A DNA stretch of 15,811 nt from Phycisphaerae bacterium. Lineage in GTDB: Bacteria > Planctomycetota > Phycisphaerae > Phycisphaerales > SM1A02. Below, piece after piece: positions 14,113 through 15,811 of this stretch (its first letter is position 1; each line of letters starts with the position of its first letter). The stretch spans positions 15,214 through 31,024 of the forward strand of contig NYSW01000056.1 in assembly GCA_002683195.1 (NCBI GenBank), written 5' to 3'. The notes below the pieces were generated by a model. It was given only the letters and a program-made list of their open reading frames with translations. It made no database searches and was not told the origin of the DNA. The position numbers and the translations under genes were made by a program.

Positions 14113-15135
14113 TCACTTCGGGGTGCGAATGACGTCCACCACGACGGGCCGGTGGTCGGAATCGAAATCGGGGCCGACCCGATGGGCGCTGATCACGAAT
14201 CCCTCCGGAACCAGCACGTGATCGATCGGGATCCGAAACGGCGAAGGGATCGTGATGCCGCGAAGCCGTACCGGCCAGGTCGGCGACCAGCCGCCGGCTC
14301 CCCGAAGCCCGGTCGCCGAGGTGAAGTCCTGAAACGTCCGGCCGAAGGGCGTCTCGTTCAAGTCGCCGACCACCAGCGCGGGGACCGGCGAGGCTTCACA
14401 CCGATCCGTCATCCACTCGAAGGTCGCGTTGCGTACCTCGGTCCTCCGGAAACCGAGGGGAGGAATGGGATGGACGAGCAAGACGCGAAGCGATCCCAGG
14501 GCGGTGGTCGCGGTCGCCTCGAGCTGTGGCAGTCCACCGTCGACCGGCGTCCCGATCCAGCCGTCCCGCAATGGGTCGAGACCGAGCAAGGCGATGCCAC
14601 CGACGTCGCTCGACCGCGGCCGGGAGATGATCGTCGACCATCGTCGACCGTCTTCACGCTCGATTCCCGCCACCGCGTCCACCCATTCCGGGGTGCATTC
14701 GAGGAGTCCGATGAGATCGGCGCGAGACGAGGCGAGCCATTCGATCGCCGCGGCATCAGGGGGACTGGTGACGCCGACGTTGAAGGAGACGATTCGGAGG
14801 AACGGCCCATCGCTCGCCGCGGGCGACGCCGTGAGAACCGGAACCACCACCCACCACGCCCATGCCAGTCCCGGCAGCATGGCCAACGCCGGAGCGCGAC
14901 GACCGAGCAGGAACAGCGAGCCGATGCCCATCGACATGACGATCGAGACCTGGAGCGTCCAGGGGCTCGCGAGGGCTTCGAGCCCCGACGGCCCCAGTCG
15001 CCCGAGGAGAAAGACGAGCAGCGACCCCACCGAGATCAGCAGGACGGCTCCTTCCAACATCCTTCGACGGAGAGATTTCCGAGCGGGCCGATTCACGTCC
15101 GAGGATGCATCAACCATGGTCCCCCGATCGGTCAT
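14113..15135 (-). CDS. Membrane-anchored endonuclease/exonuclease/phosphatase (EEP) family hydrolase
   Basis: A 340-residue protein. Three hydrophobic segments lie at about 28-46, 60-77 and 82-101, after a basic stretch (A-R-K-S-L-R-R-R) that should stay inside. The EEP domain (~112-338) has its full metal and catalytic set: N119 in S-F-N-V-G, E146 in L-L-E-C-T-P-E, H222 in V-H-P-I-P-P, D258 and N260 in V-G-D-L-N-E, D305-H306 in P-I-D-H-V, and D327-H328 in D-S-D-H-R-P. This layout resembles YafD-like and other membrane-linked EEP proteins. The topology suggests the catalytic domain faces outside, but this is not certain. The substrate could be nucleic acid, phosphoinositide-like lipid or another phosphodiester. 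Its ATG overlaps the stop of the SASA esterase gene (ATGA, 15135-15132), so translation is coupled. Confidence 0.9.
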   Translation of the reverse strand: MTDRGTMVDASSDVNRPARKSLRRRMLEGAVLLISVGSLLVFLLGRLGPSGLEALASPWTLQVSIVMSMGIGSLFLLGRRAPALAMLPGLAWAWWVVVPVLTASPAASDGPFLRIVSFNVGVTSPPDAAAIEWLASSRADLIGLLECTPEWVDAVAGIEREDGRRWSTIISRPRSSDVGGIALLGLDPLRDGWIGTPVDGGLPQLEATATTALGSLRVLLVHPIPPLGFRRTEVRNATFEWMTDRCEASPVPALVVGDLNETPFGRTFQDFTSATGLRGAGGWSPTWPVRLRGITIPSPFRIPIDHVLVPEGFVISAHRVGPDFDSDHRPVVVDVIRTPK

Positions 15136-15811
15136 CGTCGTCCGACCAGTTGGATCATCGCCCTGCCCATGCCCTCTCCGATCAGGTAGTAGGTCTCGGC
15201 GTTCGAATTCCAGTGGTAGCCCTGCCGGGATGGAGACCGCTCCGGCGAACGGTAGAAGTCTCGCGTCCCCACGAAGTCGACCGTTCCCGCGAATTCCGGC
15301 CGTTTCGCCACCGCGGCCTGGGCCGCCATCAGCGAGAGGGCCCGCGGATGCTTTTCATCGGGGCCGCTCATCCCGGTTTCCGCGATGACGAAGGGAAGAT
15401 TTGGAGTCCCGAGTTCCTTGCGAAGATCGCGGATGAGGTTCGCGAGATTCTCCTCGTACTCATCGTTGAACGCCTGATCGACCCGATCGTTCCAACCCTG
15501 ATGCCAGCCGATTCCCATCAACTCGAACTCCCGCCCCTTGAACTCGGGGAAGATCGCCGCGGGATCCGCGAGGACTTTCCTGGTCTCCGCGACCAGCATG
15601 CGGTACTCGGCCCCGACCTCCCCTCCCGAACTGGGCGGTCGAAACTCCTTGCCGATGGCCTTGCCGCCCCAGGCGATCTTCACCAGCAGCACAGGCTCGT
15701 CGAATGCATCACCGACCACGGTGCCGAAGCCGAGCTCGGGGCCGATGGTTCCTTCGTTCGATCCGAAACCCGGCCGAAGATCACCCTTCCGCCCCAGAAA
15801 CCAGATCTTCA
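15132..15811 (-). CDS. Sialate O-acetylesterase-like (SASA, carbohydrate esterase) protein, partial at its N-terminus
   Basis: The last ~226 codons of a SASA/DUF303-type esterase; the frame is open through the window end, so the N-terminal part, with the Gly-Asp-Ser nucleophile block expected in this family, is missing. Visible marks are G-P-E-L-G-F-G near the start of the visible part (about 15723-15743), V-K-I-A-W-G-G-K shortly after, G-I-G-W-H-Q-G-W-N-D in the middle (the family's W-x-Q-G-E/W-N block), and a C-terminal H-W-N-S-N-A-E-T-Y-Y that probably supplies the catalytic His. Members remove acetyl groups from sugars such as sialic acid or xylan. The GTG at 15719 is an internal codon, not a start, because conserved sequence continues upstream of it. 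Coupled by ATGA to the EEP-fold gene downstream. Confidence 0.85.
   Translation of the reverse strand, partial: KIWFLGRKGDLRPGFGSNEGTIGPELGFGTVVGDAFDEPVLLVKIAWGGKAIGKEFRPPSSGGEVGAEYRMLVAETRKVLADPAAIFPEFKGREFELMGIGWHQGWNDRVDQAFNDEYEENLANLIRDLRKELGTPNLPFVIAETGMSGPDEKHPRALSLMAAQAAVAKRPEFAGTVDFVGTRDFYRSPERSPSRQGYHWNSNAETYYLIGEGMGRAMIQLVGRR

Noticed and set aside
13865..14116. N-terminal extension of the thioredoxin-fold protein
   Set aside because: The signal peptide and an AGGA site both mark ATG 13864 as the start; the extension is charged and would bury the signal sequence.
13879..15189. Plus-strand open frame of 436 codons opposite the EEP-fold gene
   Set aside because: Arg/Gly/Pro-rich translation typical of antisense frames in GC-rich DNA; the minus strand carries a complete EEP catalytic motif set.
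1..15811. Search by eye for CRISPR arrays, tRNA or rRNA genes, transposases, integrases, phage and defence genes
   Set aside because: No regularly spaced repeats, cloverleaf-like genes or recombinase or defence motifs were seen; the window looks like ordinary chromosome of metabolism and envelope genes.

Overview
The window is GC-rich and almost wholly coding: 15 genes on both strands, two of them cut by the window ends. It most resembles a planctomycete, probably of the Phycisphaerae type. The main clue is a secreted esterase at 7594-8640 ending in two dockerin-like, calcium-loop repeats of the form D-x-D-x-D-G...LGxW, a tail common on exported planctomycete proteins. Metal permeases fused to DtxR/MntR domains, a Tat-exported sugar isomerase-like protein, a SASA-type esterase and a DUF1254/DUF1214 lipoprotein fit the same group. 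This placement is inference from protein style; there is no rRNA or other marker gene.

Layout. Positions 1-1511 (+) are the end of a metal-uptake operon: the C-terminal DtxR-like tail of one protein, then an ABC-3 membrane permease carrying its own DtxR/MntR-like domain. Positions 1557-3794 (+) hold a TetR-family regulator with a perfect 17-base palindrome inside its promoter, overlapping the start of, and probably co-transcribed with, a DUF1254/DUF1214 lipoprotein. A hairpin at 3820-3855 separates this from a minus-strand cluster (7386 down to 3876): an exported PPP-like metallophosphatase, a Tat-exported TIM-barrel sugar isomerase-like protein, and a lipoprotein joining a cysteine phosphatase domain to a cytochrome c'-like CxxCH tail.

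From 7594 to 9479 (+) come the dockerin-tailed esterase and a TVP38/TMEM64-type membrane protein. From 12514 down to 9490 (-) lies a two-gene sugar-uptake unit: an OprB-like outer-membrane porin and a sugar-porter MFS transporter 22 bases downstream. Further upstream on the same strand are a secreted thioredoxin-fold protein (13864-12620), whose gene ends in a strong hairpin, and a coupled pair: a partial SASA esterase (15811-15132) and a membrane-anchored endonuclease/exonuclease/phosphatase-fold enzyme (15135-14113) sharing an ATGA.

A pattern across the window concerns start sites. Five genes lacking a convincing Shine-Dalgarno sequence all have a TAnnnT hexamer ending 6-7 bases before the ATG, as expected if their mRNAs begin at the start codon (leaderless). 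Four others have GGAG or AGGA 6-7 bases before the start. The most unusual protein is the phosphatase-cytochrome fusion at 3876-4895. No tRNA, rRNA, CRISPR array, insertion sequence or phage gene was seen.
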